Source of the DNA: Morchella semilibera
Lineage: Eukaryota > Ascomycota > Pezizomycetes > Pezizales > Morchellaceae
Direction: 5' to 3'
DNA: 64,000 bases
NCBI GenBank assembly: GCA_009192285.1
Contig: WBVU01000011.1
Span: 1,546,668 to 1,610,667, forward strand
The notes under the pieces: model-generated
Told to the model about the DNA's origin: nothing
The model's database searches: none
The model's input: only the letters and a program-made list of their open reading frames with translations
Program-made: the position numbers and the translations under genes
Shown here: positions 1 through 12,300 of the stretch, in pieces
Layout of the letters: each line of letters starts with the position of its first letter
Position numbering within the stretch: the first letter of the stretch is position 1

Positions 1-244
1 TGTCTGGTTGCCAAACGGGCCCTAAGTTAGATTCAGAGGTTGTTGGCCAGATCACTCTATTCATCCTATAGTTACCACTTCCGTGCCAAGAGTGGGAATA
101 CTCGTCTATAACCATCCGAGATAACATAAGCCCTATAAGTCTATCGAGATACCAACTGTTACTATTACATGAATGAAGCCCAATAAATACCAGTGTAGGT
201 ACAACACGTACTATATACATAAGCTAGAGACATCTGCAAGGTCC

Positions 245-2294
245 TTAAGGCAATCCACGATCTTCGGGCCCTGGTATTTTCCCGACCTCCCCACCTTCGT
301 TCTCCTTTTTAATAATGTGCCCCAGAAGTCCCTTTTTGCTCACAACCTTTGCCCTCTCAATTAGAGCCTCCTCCTCCCTGAGTATGTCCTTTGCTTTTTG
401 TTCTTCTCCCCGAAGCTTCCATTGCTCTCTTCTAACAGCTGCTTCTCTATCTCTTATAGCTCGTTGTTTCCGCTCCCGTTCCTCTTTGGCCTTCTTTTCA
501 GCCTCATTCATTGGAACTTCTGGGAGGGTAGCAAGATGATCTTTGACTATTGCATCGCGAATTTTCTCGGGGGTAGTAACATAGCGCACATCTATTAAGA
601 TTGACTCCGGAAGGTCCTCGAGCGGTGTCAAGCGAGACAACTCAGAATTAGATCTAAGAAGCTTCTTTAGGTCATTTTCACGAAGTGACTCGGAAATTTT
701 TATATCTAATAGCAATCAGCCCACGATACGTCAAAGATGAACTTAGGGGAACTCACGTGAAATATAGTCCCTATACATCTTTTCCTTCTCTTTATCGGTA
801 AGCTTTGAGTCTTTCATTTCTGGCAATTTCTTGAATTTCCTTTTGAATTCCGGCCAATAAAGCTTTGAGCTTGCATTTTCTTTCAAAAACGCCCAAAATG
901 GGATTTTGGGGTCCACTTTTTTTTGTTTGGCCTTTTCGGCCTTAATCTCCATTATACGATCCCTACACCACTCTGTAAAAACCTCTTTGCGGCGTTTTGT
1001 GGTTGTTACGAGGACATAACGATTATCCTCGACGATCCTTGGCATCTCAGCATCCCATGTGCTATAAGGATTGATTTTATAATCGTTTAGCATTTCCTAG
1101 GCAGCAAGTTAGAAACTCAAACCTTAGTACTAGGCTTTGATCGCATACCTTGAACAAATTAATATTATCCTCCTCTGTCATGTCTTCCCCTTCTTCAAAA
1201 TCCTCTTCGCCTAAGCCATATTCTTCAGCCATAGCCTCCAGCTGCCATGCTACATCGTCTTCTGTAAACTCCACTGTTTCTCCAGTCTTCAGCCTCTTAT
1301 TCCCATGAGCATCGTCCTCGTCCTCGCTCCCTTCCTCCTCCCCCTCCCCCCCCCCCTCTTCCCCCTCCCCCTCCTCCTCCTCCTCCTCCCCCTCCCCCTC
1401 CCCCTCCTCCCCCTCCTCTCCATCTCCCCCTTCCCCGCCAATCGCTGCAGTTTCTATTCCTGCATTACCCTCAATTCCTGAAGCAGCTAGCGCCGGCCTT
1501 TTAGTTCCCCGAGGCCCTGGGTCCTCTTGCTTGGTGCTATGGACCCCGGGAGCAAGTTTTTTCTTCATCTTCAATTCCTTTGTCGCCTCATCCTCGGGCG
1601 GCATGGTATCTATAACAGCCTGTACATCTTCTGGGACCTTCCATAACGATACTTTTGTTTCCGGATTATGTACAAAGGTTCTGCCTAATTTTGTTGTTAC
1701 AAGAACCCATGGTGTCGCGCCTGGGATAGTACGTCTAAAAATCACCAGTAAGCAACTGAACAATCAGTCATTCAAATGAGACATGATATTACTTTGACTT
1801 TGGACGATCTGGTTTCTCCTCCGGCTTCTGACGGTGCTGGCGTTGATTATTGAATCTTCCGCCTCTATCCGTACCCCCTCGACCACGATTTTGGCCATAG
1901 CCGAGCTGGTTCGGAAACTGCTGTTGGTTGAATTGGCCGCCGAAGTAACCTCTAGGAGGGTAGGAAGAGTTGGGATAAGGACCTGGGGCTGAGTAAGGAT
2001 CTTGATTTGTACCAACTGCGAAAGGGGTTGGTGCGGGCGTTGGCGCGACGGGGCGAGTGTAAGTCGATGTCTTCGTAGTAGCGTTATAGTAATAAGGGTG
2101 ACCTGCAAGTATTTAGATATCTGAGGAGTTTCGAAGTAGCGCTGGTCAAAGTCACAGAATAACTAAAGAGATTTACCTGTAGGAGATTTATGTTCGGTCC
2201 ATCCAGGCGCAAGCGTCGGAGGTCTGGGTGGAGGAGGAGGCCGATTGAAGGACCCCGGGTTTGGAGGACGGTTAGGAAGATTGAAAGATGCCAT
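245..2294 (-). CDS. WW/FF-domain pre-mRNA splicing-type protein (Urn1/Dre4-like)
   Basis: Five exons in transcript order: 2294-2177, 2102-1793, 1734-1149, 1096-757, 705-245. They sum to 605 codons (604 aa) with GT-AG junctions. A WW domain lies at about residues 32-60, where exon 1 ends in GWTEHKSPT and exon 2 resumes with HPYYYN. A second WW lies at about 148-176 (PWVLVTT to SLWKVP). Two FF domains follow at about 335-392 (NLFKEMLNDY, joined across an intron) and 400-455 (FWAFLKENA to YRDYIS). The C-terminus is charged and coiled-coil-like. This order matches fungal Urn1/S. pombe Dre4, nuclear proteins of the Prp40/TCERG1 type that bridge splicing and transcription; that role comes from the family. 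The middle carries a Glu/Gly tract encoded by a GGA-type repeat at 1322-1436, a likely site of length change. The start is the only upstream in-frame ATG giving an intact WW1. It is divergent from the proteasome gene. Confidence 0.88.
1322..1436 (-). repeat. GGA/GAG-type microsatellite coding a Glu/Gly-rich tract
   Basis: On the + strand this is almost pure C and T (CCT, CCC and CTC triplets, including a run of C). It is read on the - strand as a Glu/Gly tract between the second WW and first FF domain of the splicing-type gene. The reading frame stays open throughout. Confidence 0.85.
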
Positions 2295-2563
2295 AAGGAG
2301 ATGTTGATTGTGCACCGGACTGTTGTATAACGGGCAGGGCGTAGAAGTAGTTTATAGGACCTGGGGATTCCGGGGGTTTGTGTTATTTATCTGGCACGGA
2401 CACTTTTTAGGATCGAGGTTGAGCTGAGACATTCGCATGTCTTGGCACTACCACACCTCGCCGCAACCCCCCCACGCGTCCCACCAAACAACGTTCATCT
2501 GCCCCTCAGTCATCACCCTTTTCTCCATTTCAACAAGTCGAGAATCAATAAAGATCCTTCAAA
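2295..2563. promoter_or_regulatory. Shared divergent promoter of the WW/FF gene and proteasome alpha-3
   Basis: Only 269 bp separate the two start codons, which point away from each other, so both promoters must lie here or overlap the 5' UTRs. The proteasome side ends in a pyrimidine-rich stretch and then CAAAATG. I did not see an obvious PACE-type (GGTGGCAAA) Rpn4 site. Confidence 0.6.
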
Positions 2564-3666
2564 ATGTCCAGACGCTATGATTCCCGAGTACGTTCTTCAA
2601 ATCATCTGTGATAGGATCTAACTGATTGACATTCTTCCATAGACAACAATATTCTCCCCCGAAGGTCGACTTTATCAGGTCGAATATGCTCTAGAGGCCA
2701 TTTCCCATGCCGGAACTGCATTAGGGATCTTAGCAAAAGATGGAATCGTCCTTGCTGCTGAAAGAAAGGTAACGAGTAAGCTATTGGAGCAAGATACCAG
2801 CGCTGAGAAGCTGTACATCTTGAACGAGTTAGTAACACATCCAGCCCATATACTCCATCAGAGAATCTTAAGCTCCAAGAGCTTATGATTATATGTGGTA
2901 AAAAGTGATGAGAGACTTTGAAACTCTAACCAACCGATAATCGGTTCACCATCTTAGTAACATGATCTGTGCTGTTGCCGGAATGACTGCGGATGCCAAT
3001 ATTCTCATCAACTATGCTCGTCAGGCTGCTCAAAACTATCTTCTTACATACAACGAAGACATTCCATGCGAACAGCTTGTTAGGAGATTATGCGATCTTA
3101 AGCAGGGCTATACACAGCACGGAGGTAATAATTTCGGCAAACCAACCCCGCACCCCGCCTTACCCCACATCAATCAAAACCCCTTTATTGTCACTATCAA
3201 CTGATTCATAATTTCTTCTTGAAACCAGGTCTGCGTCCTTTCGGCGTTTCGTTCATCTATGCGGGTTACGACTCGCAACGTGAATTTCAGCTCTACCAAT
3301 CCAATCCTTCTGGCAACTACGGCGGCTGGAAAGCCACTTCTGTAGGTGCGAATAACGCCTCGGCACAGAGTTTACTAAAACAGGATTACAAGGAGGACTG
3401 CGACTTGAAGGAAGCATGTGGGATTGCTGTCAAGGTGCTTAGTAAGACTATGGACAGTACCTCTTTAAGTAGCGAGAAGAGTAAGACATCAAACTCGAAC
3501 TGTTATGTAAGCACCTTACTGATGCCTAATATTAATTCTTACAGTCGAATTTGCAACCGTTGGTAAAACAGCTGAGGGCAGGGTGTATCATCACCTATGG
3601 ACTGCGGACGAGATTCAATCCCTCCTAAAAGAGCAGGGCTTGGCGAAGCAAGAGACCGAGGAATAA
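2564..3666 (+). CDS. pre9: 20S proteasome subunit alpha type-3 (PSMA4/Pre9)
   Basis: Five exons (2564-2587, 2643-2827, 2958-3124, 3229-3480, 3545-3666) sum to 250 codons, a usual length for the family. The start [20 protein letters not shown] is the proteasome alpha signature. Further on, [16 protein letters not shown], [18 protein letters not shown] text, [31 protein letters not shown] and [12 protein letters not shown] follow yeast Pre9 almost residue for residue. The product sits in the outer alpha ring of the 20S core, where the alpha-3 N-terminus gates substrate entry; this is family knowledge. The C-terminus ends in KQETEE, shorter than the long acidic tail of budding yeast. Intron phases 0, 2, 1 and 1 all restore the frame. 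The upstream promoter is shared with the WW/FF gene. Confidence 0.96.
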
Positions 3667-4084
3667 TAGACTAGACAAAATTCGTGGTTCGATAGTCTGC
3701 CAATGAGTAATGAGATTCTTGGCGCATCTGAACGTTAAACTTTGCTGCTGCTACTGTATCGTTGCCTGATGATACCCCTTCCGGCTTTGGAAATATAACA
3801 CCCACCGGCTCATAAAACTTTTCCCGATCTTACATCCATTCATTATAGGGTCAAGGATATTTTAACCGTGTTTTCAAGCACCAATAGACAAAAAGCAGTA
3901 TCCCACTATAATTTTTGGATAAGCAAAGCTATGGAGGGATACAGATCACTTAACAAAGAGAAGGTAGGCGTGTAGTATAATAACGCAAGAAAAATTTCAT
4001 AGAGAATCAACGCAAACATTTGATAGTGATAGCATCAAAGATCGTCTAAGTAAACATGTAAAATATCTCAAAAATAACAACAAA
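3667..4084. other. Convergent 3' spacer
   Basis: These 418 bp lie between the stops of the proteasome gene (+) and the F-box gene (-). They are moderately AT-rich. No gene or structured repeat is seen; they presumably hold both 3' UTRs. Confidence 0.6.
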
Positions 4085-5377
4085 TTAGACAGAGCTTATC
4101 AATCTCTCGTAATAGGTTCTCAGTCCCAAAACGTGCGCCCTGGGTGGGTCATTTCTCAGAACTCTGCCCTTCCCCCAGCGTGAAGTCTGCTTTTGACTTC
4201 CACCGATACATCGTGTTGTGAATCTCATCACCATGTCCCTCACTTTTGGTCTTTCTTCTTCTAGGTATGCCTTCTCGACCCAGCCTACTCGCTCAGCATC
4301 CGCCAAAGATGGCCTTTTATTACCAACCCAACCCCTCAATACATCTTTTAATCGCTCCTTCTCTAAATCTTTTGCGGCGCCCAGAAGCACCGGTGAAATT
4401 CTGACGGGTTGCCACATTGCCGTACTATCTGCCGATTTGTGGTAATACGGTGCGGGAAGAACGCCGCGTTCAATTAGGGACGGTATTGATGGCCTGTTGG
4501 ATAACTTATGCTTCAAGCGAATAAGTACCAATGAGCGAGCGAGGGACCTTTGAACCACTTGTCGACGAGTCAGGTATATTTGGCCACTCCTCCGGACATC
4601 ATCCAAAGAGGGCCTGTGAGAAAGCGAGATTTTGAGCGTCTGCTTTGCTGTCTTGAGACGTGTGAGGTGCAGGAGAGGGTCCGTGGAAAGTGTCCTGAGG
4701 TGGCGGGAAGTCTACACAATGGGGTATGATTAAATTAGAAAGTTGATTCATCATTGACAGTCTGTCAATCTGTATCAAAAATAAAATAAATAAATAATAA
4801 TAATAATAATAAAACTCCTTGGACATCATCCCCCTCCCCTTCTTTTTTTTTTTTTCTTTCGGTGATTTGTCCTCTATCAATTTAACCCAAATCCCCCGGA
4901 AATCCCCATGGTCACAGATCGTAGACGATGATGTAAGGTATATATATATATAACACAAAATAAAGACAACAGGCGAAACAGAGGGCCAAGATGTATGAAA
5001 ATAAGGTGACACAGCGGCTTGATTGACAATTGTGAGGGGTCCACTCCCTCTTCCGTTGTACTCAAACGTAGGTACATGCTTAGTAACATGATCAACAACT
5101 AACGATGTTTTGGATTGCGATAGGCATATGGAATCATGAATTAGACGAAATGCGGGGGAGTGGTACTAACTCTCGCTAACACGTAGAGCTCGGGAACATC
5201 CAGGAATTCCAAAATATAAAGGATGAGCTCTTCCGGGAGCGTTAGCAGTCCCACCTGCGCCGACGCCGATGATATCGCGGCAGGGGCAGAGAAAGATGAT
5301 ATGGAAACAGGTGCTGTTGCTGCTGCAGCCAGCTGCAGGATACCGAAACATGTAGTTGGGGTTGAGTCCACCATCAT
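4085..5377 (-). CDS. F-box protein with three RPSL (RPEL-like) motifs
   Basis: Two exons (5377-5171 and 4711-4085) make 278 codons (277 aa). An F-box lies at about residues 44-86: LLTLPEELILYILEFLDV, then across the phase-0 intron VLAR joined to TSRHLRTL. F-box proteins normally bind Skp1 in SCF ubiquitin ligases. Downstream, three short motifs share RPS(L/I) followed by about 4 residues and RxG: RPSLDDVRRSGQI (102), RPSIPSLIERGVL (142) and RPSLADAERVGWV (202). They resemble the actin-binding RPEL motif, but that function is inference. The start is the first in-frame ATG pair (ATGATG). The frame is open a little further upstream without an ATG, so an extra 5' exon is possible. The 459-nt intron is the longest I see in a gene here and holds TA, AAT and T-run repeats. 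Confidence 0.72.
4789..4811. repeat. (AAT)n/(AAATA)n microsatellite in the F-box gene intron
   Basis: AAATAAATAAATAATAATAA-type tract inside the 459-nt intron. A long T run follows at about 4844-4856 and a TA run at about 4939-4950. Confidence 0.8.
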
Positions 5378-8300
5378 GAGTATGAAGAAAATCAAACAAG
5401 CAAGTTGTTGACTCTGCGTTGGCGATGGACAGTTATCTTCCTCGAAAATCTCGAAGAGCTGCTGCTGCTCACAAAGTGGGCGTCGTTCAAACAAGGCGCT
5501 CAGCCGGGACCTTACCTAGTGACCGATGACGACAGCCACTAGCTAATTAAGTTAAAAGTACATGTACCAAAGTACTTGTACCACAACCGTCAACCACAAT
5601 AATTCGAGACATTGTCTAGTAGCAAGTAGTAACAACCTCTACATCTGGATATTAATAGGAAAAAGAAATGAGAAACAAATTATAACCACGCCGACCCAAG
5701 ACATACACGTACACCTACATATATTACAAATGCACAACCCTTTTGTTAAAGGCACCTGTACATATGTTGCACATCAAGTAATAAAACGAATTCAGTCAGG
5801 AACGTTACAAACATGTGTTTATCCCTTTCCGGTGCGATGAAAAAAAAAGATTTTTTTTATCCAAGAGATGAATTAAGGAAAAATTAAGGGAAAGAGAAAA
5901 AAAATCCCAGTCTCTATCATTGGCTCGTCGCCGACCCGCAGGCTGACAGTATCACCTGCACAAAATCAAGCCAATGCAGGACAAAAAACAATCGCAAATG
6001 CAACATACTTAGAGTATGGCGAACGTATGGCGTGTACATGCATACATGTGGGATCCATCGTGCTTATTTTTCCCTGTCCCTTTTGGTTATCAATTTCCTT
6101 AGGTGTTCATTTCGTTCCCTGCACAAACACTGATGTACCATATCTACATAAATGTACCTACTCTACTCACAGACGGCACAGGGATTGACGATACTGCTGC
6201 CTTACATATGTCTACATACATCTCATGGTTCAACCCCATCCCATCAGCCCTCTTTTCTTTCCTGGCCACCTTCCCTCACCCCGCTTTCCATCTCCTGTAA
6301 CCTGCGTAAGTGCCTATAATTTACCCCCATAAATCCATATTTGCCCTCGGCTTCAAAGGCGAATAACAGCCTGCCTGAAGAAATGAGTCCCGAGTGGGAC
6401 CCCAGATTGTCTCAGGCATATGGCAAGTCTCACATGAGACACCAAAGCCCGAGCAAAGAATGCCAGCCATCCTTGGCATGCAGCAGTAGCATAATGTTCC
6501 ATGAAACATTCTAGAAGGTCGCAACGCTTTAACCACATGGAATGTGGGTTAAACTCTTAACTGAACTCAAAGGAAACATAACGGCTCCGGAAACCTTCTG
6601 GGACTCTGGCTTTGGAGAGCGGAGCACAAGTGCTAACCATCAAGGTGACCGGAATAAAGCCTCATAAACGGTAGTTTATTCTACGTTATGTGCCATAAAT
6701 CAAGTCTATCAGCAAAAAGAATTGGAGGGGTCGGGAAACAGGGCTGATTGAACAGTAACAAATTGAACGCTGGCAAACTAGCGTAACAGTGAAGAAGAGT
6801 AGTCTTCGTCTCCAGCTTCCCTCAGTTAGTCCAACCTAACCTTTAACCCCTCCTTTCTCTCTTTCAAACTTCCTGACAAGTGCATTTGATAAATGCCGCG
6901 CTTAAAGTTTTCCCAAGTATCGAAATGGTGCTTGACTGCTGCCTTGCTTTCACTGCCCCCCCCCCCCCCTTTCCTCTGCTGTGTGACTATGTATCTTCTT
7001 CATTTCCATCGCTGTATATCGCCGGGCAGGCCAATATGATGTCTTTGGCAATTGCTGCGCCGCTCACAAAAGAAAGTATGCCATTTAACGACATACTATG
7101 TCTACTGAAGGAGTTTCCTTTGCCACTTAGGGTACCAAAGCTAGCTCCAGGGACAATCAATGGGCCAAATCGGCGGTCTCCAAGGATGTTCTTCTAGAGC
7201 ACGGCTGATCTGATGCAGTCCACTGCAATCTACCTAGGCCAGTTTTCCATAACATAATATGGCCACCGCCTCTCAGATCCAAGACGTAATTGAACTCAGC
7301 CATAAGAACAGCCCATCAATTGAGCCTCCTCTCTCAAAGTGACAGCCATACCCTGTTTGCCACGTCAGTTTGGATAAACTCTCGATCGTAGCGCCTGCCT
7401 CATTTACATGGAGGGGGGGGGGGTTACAATGAGGCAAGAAAGAAAGTGATGGGCGAAAAGAACCTATCCGAGTCATTCATGCATTGCTTTCCTTATCTGA
7501 ATGCTCTGGAAGAGCGGAGCACAGAAGAGGCAAAGCCGCCGGGCCGTAATTCTGGGAGTGGTGCAAGGTTCGTAGGAGGGGTGCAGGAGAATGATAATCA
7601 GCTGAACGATTATAATCCCAAAAAAAGATGTAAGTGTTTTATGGAAACCAATCCAAGTCCTCAATTGAGCAATTATGAAAATAAAGACCGAGGTAGATAC
7701 AGTCTTGTGACTGGAGGTGCATTTTAGGAAACACCGGGCTTGCGGATAGTTGAAGGATTCAAGGCAACAAATGTTCTTGAAACAAAACATGTTTACCTGC
7801 AGTATAGTTCAAGTGAATTCAAAAAGCTGAGATAAGACCCCGGCCAACCTGGATGACGAGGCTGTAACTGAGGAAAGGTGTGGAGCCATAGTGTAAGAAA
7901 AAAAAAAGGCAAAGCAAGCGGCGTTGGAGGGGGTAGGGAGGGGTTTGAAATGTCTGCTTTCCTTGGTTGTCTTGTTGGTGTACTAATTTGGAGCAGTGGG
8001 AAGCACGATCATCTTGATAGCCGGAACTTTGGCGTAAAAAGAAACAAAATTCATGCGTTGAATTGCGCCAAAAGAATCCTAGTCCTAGAGGAGGCAAATC
8101 CCAAGATATTTCATCCTTCATCCTAGTTCAGATATCTCGTGCCACAGAGTAAAGGGACTCCGTGAAACCCCCGTAAATAACGACCATTCAACAGACTCTC
8201 AATGCATTGACCCCATAGTGCATGCACCCACGTCCCGTTCATCACATACACACGTGATGAACAAGCTTGTAGCCCAATCTATGGGCTTCTGCAAACAAGG

Positions 8301-9014
8301 GGCAGTATAGAGAGTTGTGAAAAAACCACAACACCATAAAGCATCTGATTTAGCAGCACGGGACGAGTGAGACAAGTGAAATGGGAGCCAGGAGTGCATA
8401 CCCAAAGGCCCCCGTGAGGGGTTAAACAGGGAGATAGTAGATAGTTGGTCAATTGATCGAATGGGAGGAGGAATTACTGTTTCCGGGAGACGGAGTTGGA
8501 AGCGAAGGGGACACGCCTGCTCAATGGAAACAGTTGAAGAGGGTGTGGGAGCAGGGGTGAATGTCCAGAAGGAACGATGATCGTTGTGATTGCGTGCCTC
8601 CGTTATGCTTCGCAATTGTGTGTTGTTCGAAAGGCGGTTGAAAAGAACCATGAGCTGACTAGCGTGATCGGAAATAGTTGAAGATTCTGTAACTGTTGGT
8701 AGTATCAAGTCTTGACGGAGGTGTTAGGATATACATGTTGTATCAATATCTATCAACCATAAATACCCCCCCATCATCACCCTCAATTGCTTCCTCATCA
8801 TCACCATTCCTCTCGAGAAGCACAGACTAGAGCCTGAACCCGTTCTCAGACATAAAACATATCCTGCATTCTTTGCCGCCCTCAAGCAGCTTCCCCACAA
8901 TATCTAAATCAACCCTCACCAAATAGTCCCCGAATTTTTCAACACCCCCCCCCCCTCACCAGATATCAATCGTTTCTGAAACACCGAACAAAACAAAAAC
9001 CAAACCAAAAAGCC
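5378..9014. other. Gene-poor spacer
   Basis: No convincing gene is seen in these 3.6 kb. The open frames are short, lack recognisable domains and mostly lack a natural ATG. Visible content: TACATGTA at 5559-5566, A- and T-runs at 5840-5910, a C run near 6958-6968, a G run near 7413-7422 and a C run near 8944-8953. The last 200 bp are C/A-rich and probably the promoter and 5' UTR of the small gene at 9015. Confidence 0.55.
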
Positions 9015-9344
9015 ATGTGTTTCTACGATCAGCAAATCTTCTCCTGCAACGACCACAAATGGGGACGGTTCCGTGCCCATTGCAACAAGGAATACCGAAC
9101 CGGCGAAACCTGTGGCATGAAATTGATATACGAGGCTACTCGCGTCAACGGAAAATGCCAGAACTGCAAGAAGTATGAAGTGACCTGGCGCAAAATTGTT
9201 CAGGCCACTGAGAGAGTGGCCCGATGGGAAGCCGAAGGAATCAACCCCGTGTCGACCGATAAGGAAAGGGTCAACATTGCCGCGTGGCAAAAGGAGTTAA
9301 AGGATATGGAGCTTCTGAAGCAAACTAAAATGCGAACGATATAA
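9015..9344 (+). CDS. Small Cys-containing protein, conserved type, function unknown
   Basis: Single exon of 110 codons (109 aa) with an A-rich leader immediately before the ATG (about 20 nt of A and C), a good fungal start context. The protein opens MCFYDQQIFSCNDHKWGRF and continues with HCNKEYRTGETCGMKL and a NGKCQNCKKYEVTWRKI stretch. A basic amphipathic helix then runs to the end (VARWEAEGIN, AAWQKELKDM). Six cysteines fall in the first 60 residues as C-x8-C, HC, C, then a CQNC knuckle, suggesting a small metal-binding fold. There is no signal peptide. I recognise the style from short uncharacterised proteins in many filamentous ascomycetes but cannot name a function. Codon use is orderly and the frame is clean, so I treat it as a real gene. 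Confidence 0.75.
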   Translation: MCFYDQQIFSCNDHKWGRFRAHCNKEYRTGETCGMKLIYEATRVNGKCQNCKKYEVTWRKIVQATERVARWEAEGINPVSTDKERVNIAAWQKELKDMELLKQTKMRTI

Positions 9345-12300
9345 TCCAGTGTCGATTGGCGCTTGGTAGCGAGGAATTTGTTTGAAGCTTGTACCGGTGT
9401 TTATTTTTATTGTTTTCTTATGTGTTGACGATCGTTTGTTTTCTATTTTTTGGTGTTTTCATTGTGTTTTGTTAGGAGCGGAAGAGTGTTGAGGTGAGAA
9501 CACTGAGGTGACGTCGTGGTAACGGGATCTTCCGACGGCCCTGATCGGACAGGGGTTACTATTCCGGGGATCTAAAACAGTTTCATTTTTTTCTTTTCTT
9601 CGTCGTTCGCTGTAATTTTCGTTTATCTTGTACACAGAATGTCTGTGATATCTCAATATACTCTTCGGAAAATCTGCAACCGCGCTACTACTGAGTCGTT
9701 AATGATACCATTTGATGTTTGGTGTTTTTGTTTATGTTTCGGGAGCCAATTGAGAGCGAGATGGTCCCTGGGCTGTGATCCATAAATAGAATCGAGACAA
9801 GCGACTCCTGATACCATTGACCGGCGATCCCGTTTTGAGGCTCTGCTCATAGTAAACCAGCTAAACAAAAACACCACATAAAAACAAGTCCCAGTAGTGC
9901 GACGAGGGCACTGAGAATAGTCACTCAGGCGATGCGCCTATCTTCCCGTTGCGTCAGAGAGATTATTATCCCTTGATTCTCACACGGTTGATGAACGTTG
10001 AAGCGCCCAGACGAATGGGCGTTAAGAATAGGCCTCGCTCTGGTACCCATCCTGAGTATTAAAACAACACGTGTTGTCATGATAATCTGCTGCGATTTAT
10101 AGGGAATTGAATGCTTCCTCAAGCTACTGCCGTCAAGTGTTGAAAGATGGGTGTCCTTCAGGTAAAGCGGGGTCTGAGGTTGAATCGCGATCCAAGCCGA
10201 CTTAGCGCGGCCGGTCTGGAGTACACACAGCTACAATAGTTAATACCTCAGGAAGTCCATCACCACCCTTATCCCCTCCCTCCCCTCTCCCCCAGAAAGT
10301 CGTGTGTTGGTATGGGACGAGTATGTGTTCTCTGGACCGGAATGATAACAAAAAGTGCGAGACAGAACATGATTGTGGCCGTCTTCGGTGATTATAAGTT
10401 GCTGACGGCCCTGGCAAGCAAGGTGGAGATGAAAGAGTGGGGTACATGTAGCCATTATGCAGCTATGGTCGACGCCTCCCAACAGCGATATGAATGACAT
10501 AGATAAAGCGCCAAAGATCTGAAAAAACATAAAAGCCTTCAATATCTGACTCCGGGTGTGCCCATTATATGTATTCCTTCCCTTAACACTGCCAACGCGT
10601 CCACGATTCATATATACTAACAATCATCCATACAGAAACAACAGAGAACGTGGCAGGTACTTTTCGAGACGCACGCATGAAACGTTCCTCCAAAACAGGA
10701 ACAACGCAGCAAACTCAGCCCGTCAATTACAATCCTCAGCTTGCACGAAGTAGACTGCAAGTGGGGTCTTTTGCCGGATTCTGAAAGTGCTTGGCGATCT
10801 TTTTGTAGGTACAGAAATGTATCTTATCGCCCTTTTAGGGTCGGTCATATAACCTGCCAAAATGCACGCGACTTCTTCGGGTGTTGTGTTAGGATCATTG
10901 TTGCGATGTGGTTGGCTGGATTTGTCGACAAGGTACTGTTTTTTGTGACCATATGCCATCGTCACGCGTATTCACACTACCAGGTATTTATGCCCTCACA
11001 CACATATCGAGGGAATCTATATATGAAAATTCTAATTACAGGAAAATTATTGGCTCCGGCGACTCGCAAAATTACTTGCGCTATCAATTCAAAACTTAAG
11101 ACATGCGTTTAAACCTGGCCTGTTTTGCTAATAGCTGCTGCAACTTACATGGTTCAGGTTTCCTGCAGTCAACTCGCAATGATATTTTTGACGAGTTTTT
11201 TAGGAATCCTTTACACCACTTCGCATTTTAATTCTAGTATCGCTCCCGACAAGATGTATTACGCAGGAGTGATTTCCGCGCTTCATGTGCTCAAATATAC
11301 ATTAGTACCCTAAAATTGAGTGGGAACTGGAAATGATATTTTCTCCAAATTTCTGACCCAAATCGAGTTTTCTCTTGGCCTTATCTCAATGGCAGTACGA
11401 GGAAATTCTTTGGAAAATACTAGGCCTCTCATGCCAGCAGTGCTTAATCGATAATCTGGCCAACTGATCATACGTCACAAAACCTGGGGCGAAAAAAACC
11501 CACCCTTGATTAACTGAGTGTGTTTCGTGTTTCATGTGTTTATGTAAACTGCCAGTCCATTGGTCCTACGCCTGCCAGCTTGGGCTGAGTAAAAAGTAGA
11601 CTAGTCTCAAGGCGTCCCCCTTGCATTGACGTGCGCTTGTCTCCCCCAATTATTCCAATGATTCCAACACCACTTCTAGCTCGAATTTATGCCACCCTGT
11701 TGCAAACACAGTTTGTCCAGAGGAAAGCCCCAATATATTGCGTAAAGATGGTAACGTTTTCGAATATTACTCGTTGATCCGATTGCCGCCGGTACCGATG
11801 TATATGCCCTTTTTTATATATATACTTGTATATGCACTTAGTAAGAATTTCACCATAATACTATTTTTACAGAAGTATCTCTATCAAAACCCTTCACTTT
11901 CCGCAAAGAGCAGGAGGAGTTCTCTCTTTGTATTAAAACCACCCCTGTTAAGGCTATAGCCCACATTACAATTTACAACTTATTGTTCCATATATATATA
12001 AAAGCATATAATCCTCATTGTCCAGATTAGTAGTAGTATCTCTTAAAGAAATACTTGTAGGATGATCCCACGGCAAGGCCACGATCACCGAGCTGAAGTC
12101 CCTAGATAGGAGATTCCCCTCAAACTTACGTCTCCAATACGTGTTGGCCTTTTCATAATAGTAGCCATTGGAAGGCGCTTATAACCAATCCAGCTTACGG
12201 AACCTAGGTTTAGAGACCGATTGCAAACAGGCTTTCTGCATGTCTGACTGTATGACTGAGCGAGAAAAGTTTTGCTGTAAGCAATATTGCCACTGCTTTC

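Noticed and set aside
8199-8708. A 169-codon open frame on the - strand
   Set aside because: The frame opens with TTG rather than ATG, has no recognisable domain and lies in a spacer with skewed composition; it is likely chance.
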